Below are positions 23,380 to 25,048 of a stretch of DNA of 25,048 nucleotides, piece by piece. Origin of the DNA: a virus; IMG/VR virus record IMGVR_UViG_3300044491_002959, positions 1 through 25,048 of that record; one strand, 5' to 3'. The position numbers and the translations under genes were made by a program. The notes below the pieces were generated by a model. The model did not search any database and had not been told where the DNA came from. It saw only the letters and a program-made list of their open reading frames with translations. How positions within the stretch are numbered: the stretch's first letter is position 1; each line of letters opens with the position of its first letter.

Positions 23380-24651
23380 TTAAGATTTAGCAGCAAAGAT
23401 TGTTACTTCACCACCGCTGCCTTTATTGGCAGTAGTTTCTTGAGCCACAAAGTTAACTGACATTGAGATAACATCTTCAACAGCTAGTGATGGGAACTCA
23501 AACTGAACAGCATCAAGCTGGAATGCTACATAAGGAGCAGTTGTTCCACCAATGATGAGGTTAGCGTTTGAAGTTTGTGCAGATGAAGTACGTGAATCAT
23601 TCTGAATATTTCTCAAGAATTGAGCTGATTCAGTGTCTCCTGCACGAAGATACATTGTAGCAGAACCTGTTACAGCACGTGTGCCAGTAAACTGACCGAT
23701 TGGCTCGTTTAGGTTTGCAAGTTCTTCTGGTGTTAAATATGTAATATTGTTGTTATAGTCAAAGCTAACAGCTGTAACTGGGAAGGTGTACTTCACGTCT
23801 GCTCCACCAGCTGAAGGCTGGTGATGGAATTCAATAGCACTTAAACGATTCTTAATGAATGAGTTAGTGGCAATTGAACCGGCAACGTTCATCTGATTGA
23901 ACGGATGATAGTGAGCTGTTACTGTGGCTTCTGAAGCGTTTGAGTTAGCTGTTACAGAAGAACCATCATTAAGAACACCACCAAATACTGAAATAGCATT
24001 ATCACGCTGTGTACTTGTAAGTTCTTTAAGAGTTGTTCCAAAACCTGTCCAAGTAGTAGTAGCAATTTCTTCGATCCCTGCATCAACAGTTACCTGATTA
24101 ACAGTAGCGTTAGATACCTGATAAACCACGTTATCCATTTTGAAGTACATGTGATTTTCTTGTGCAGTAGAGAAGTTTGAACGAGTTGAGTGTGAGCCTG
24201 TTCCTGCAGCTACGTTAGTAGTTTCAAGTTTTCCACCAGCCCCCCATACAGATTGTTCATCAACCCCACTTGCAGGTGCAGTATTAGAAACCATTGCTTG
24301 CCACATAAACCAGTCAGCAACTGGTTTAGCATTACCAGTTTGAGTAGTACCAGCATCAGTACCTCCAGCGGCAGCACCAGTGATAACACCGGTTGGGCGA
24401 AGGTAAACCTGTAGATTCCAGTCAACTGGGTTAATAGCAGTATTAAAGCGCTGCTGTGAACGATCAGGTGTTGTACCTGATTCGAGGCTTGTAATATCCT
24501 GTGTTGCAGAGGTAGATGTAGCTGCAAAGCCTGCTAACACTTCAAGTTTCCAAGTGTTCTCAGGAGTCATAGCAGTAACTGCAGCACCGTTGAGCAAATC
24601 AACAGTGGACATAAATACCTCTGAATTTCTTTGTAAATTAAGAGATGCCAT
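23380..24651 (-). CDS. Major tail tube protein
   Basis: 423 residues from ATG 24651, behind AAGGAG. Opening MASLNLQRNSEVFMSTVDLLNG, then WKLEVLAGFAATSTSATQDITSLESGTTPDRSQQRFNTAINPVDWNLQVYLRPTG, a pattern typical of tube proteins of long-tailed phages. The body is Thr/Ala/Asn-rich with alternating strands; cysteine is absent. The C-terminus (SLAVEDVISMSVNFVAQET) is a closing strand typical of tube folds. Known role: stacked rings of this protein form the tail tube around the tape measure. The size is well above lambda gpV (246), so an extra surface domain is probable, perhaps residues 110-260. The next gene is separated by the structured leader, so its output can be set apart from that of the abundant tube protein. 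Confidence 0.88.
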   Translation of the reverse strand: MASLNLQRNSEVFMSTVDLLNGAAVTAMTPENTWKLEVLAGFAATSTSATQDITSLESGTTPDRSQQRFNTAINPVDWNLQVYLRPTGVITGAAAGGTDAGTTQTGNAKPVADWFMWQAMVSNTAPASGVDEQSVWGAGGKLETTNVAAGTGSHSTRSNFSTAQENHMYFKMDNVVYQVSNATVNQVTVDAGIEEIATTTWTGFGTTLKELTSTQRDNAISVFGGVLNDGSSVTANSNASEATVTAHYHPFNQMNVAGSIATNSFIKNRLSAIEFHHQPSAGGADVKYTFPVTAVSFDYNNNITYLTPEELANLNEPIGQFTGTRAVTGSATMYLRAGDTESAQFLRNIQNDSRTSSAQTSNANLIIGGTTAPYVAFQLDAVQFEFPSLAVEDVISMSVNFVAQETTANKGSGGEVTIFAAKS

Positions 24652-24662
24652 CCCTTTTCTCC

Positions 24663-25048
24663 TTATCCGTCTATTCTATAGACAATTGTTAGTTCTACCT
24701 CTGCGAGCCCATAAGGAGTGGCTAATCCTTCATCAGTAGAAATATTATCTATGGTTATATCTAATATTCCTTTATCAGGATTGTCCCCTAATGAATAGAT
24801 AACATGCTCAATATCTTGAACTAAGCTATCAGAGAGGCTTTGAGAATTATCTTCTCCAAATACGTATGCTCTTATGGTAACGTCTAAAACTCCTACCGTC
24901 AAACTTTTAGAATTAAAATCTCTAATTTCGGTACCAGCGCTAACGTAAATAGATGGAAAATCGTTAACTTCATCTAAAAACTTAAGCTTTCGAAAAACGT
25001 TATTAAATAAGTTGTTTACATACGTATACGATGGATTAAAATCAGAAG
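24663..25048 (-). CDS. Tail terminator-like protein, partial (5' end beyond window)
   Basis: The frame is open from the window edge to TAA 24663: 128 codons, without the true start. A TTG at 24902 lies inside it and is not the start, because the frame continues upstream with good protein-like sequence (VNDFPSIYVSAGTEIRDF). The layout, with strands such as VLDVTIRAYVFGED, a helix (SLVQDIEHVIYSL) and a closing strand (AEVELTIVYRIDG), fits the small terminator/completion proteins (lambda gpU or DUF3168-like) that cap the tube. It ends 11 nt before the tube gene, the same order as U then V in lambda. The family call rests on position and fold pattern. Confidence 0.68.
   Translation of the reverse strand, partial: SDFNPSYTYVNNLFNNVFRKLKFLDEVNDFPSIYVSAGTEIRDFNSKSLTVGVLDVTIRAYVFGEDNSQSLSDSLVQDIEHVIYSLGDNPDKGILDITIDNISTDEGLATPYGLAEVELTIVYRIDG

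Noticed and set aside
24663-24902. A complete short gene starting at TTG 24902
   Set aside because: The frame continues upstream to the window edge with protein-like sequence and no good ribosome site at the TTG, so it is the 3' part of a longer gene.
1-25048. CRISPR arrays, tRNA genes, insertion sequences, attachment sites
   Set aside because: No regularly spaced direct repeats, no cloverleaf, no transposase motif and no terminal inverted repeats were seen. Repeats present are within fibre coding regions.

Overview
The window is the tail-morphogenesis block of a double-stranded DNA phage with a long, flexible, non-contractile (siphovirus-type, lambda-like) tail. Every supported gene lies on the minus strand, with overlapping or abutting ends, so it reads as one late operon running from about 25048 down to 1. 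No sheath, baseplate wedge, integrase, tRNA or host housekeeping gene is visible. The DNA is AT-rich. The lambda-type tail tip (M, L, K, I, J equivalents) points to a Gram-negative host. The fibre style and the radical SAM genes resemble marine phages, but that placement is inference.

Layout in order of transcription: partial tail-terminator-like gene (25048-24663); major tail tube protein (24651-23380); a 134-base structured leader with two interleaved long inverted repeats (23379-23246); tail assembly chaperone pair G and T with a well-formed -1 frameshift site (23245-22446); an 1823-residue tape measure (22445-16974); an M-like distal tail protein carrying a LamG-type insertion (16974-15373); an L-like iron-sulfur tip protein (15373-13841); a twitch-type radical SAM enzyme (13884-12673); two consecutive NlpC/P60-type peptidase genes and a separate JAB/JAMM gene that together replace lambda gpK (12691-11540); an I-like assembly protein (11550-10792); a 1902-residue J-like central fibre/host-specificity protein (10795-5087); three fibre-like proteins and one small acidic protein (5086-847); and a second radical SAM gene cut by the window edge (847-1).

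The genes fit together as follows. The chaperones G/GT coat the tape measure, on which the tube protein polymerises, and the terminator caps the tube. The M, L, K-like, I and J proteins build the tip that contacts and penetrates the envelope. The fibre genes after J supply receptor binding. The two radical SAM enzymes have no place in the lambda scheme. One is wedged between the L- and K-equivalents with overlaps on both sides, and the other overlaps the end of the last fibre gene. The position suggests they act on tail proteins or on something needed at the same late time, but no substrate can be read from the sequence.

The strongest sequence-level discoveries are the complete G/T frameshift signal (slippery heptamer, 7-nt spacer, 10-bp perfect hairpin), the pseudoknot-like leader before G, the pair of radical SAM genes, and repeated use of TTG start codons, two of them placed behind perfect AGGAG sites.
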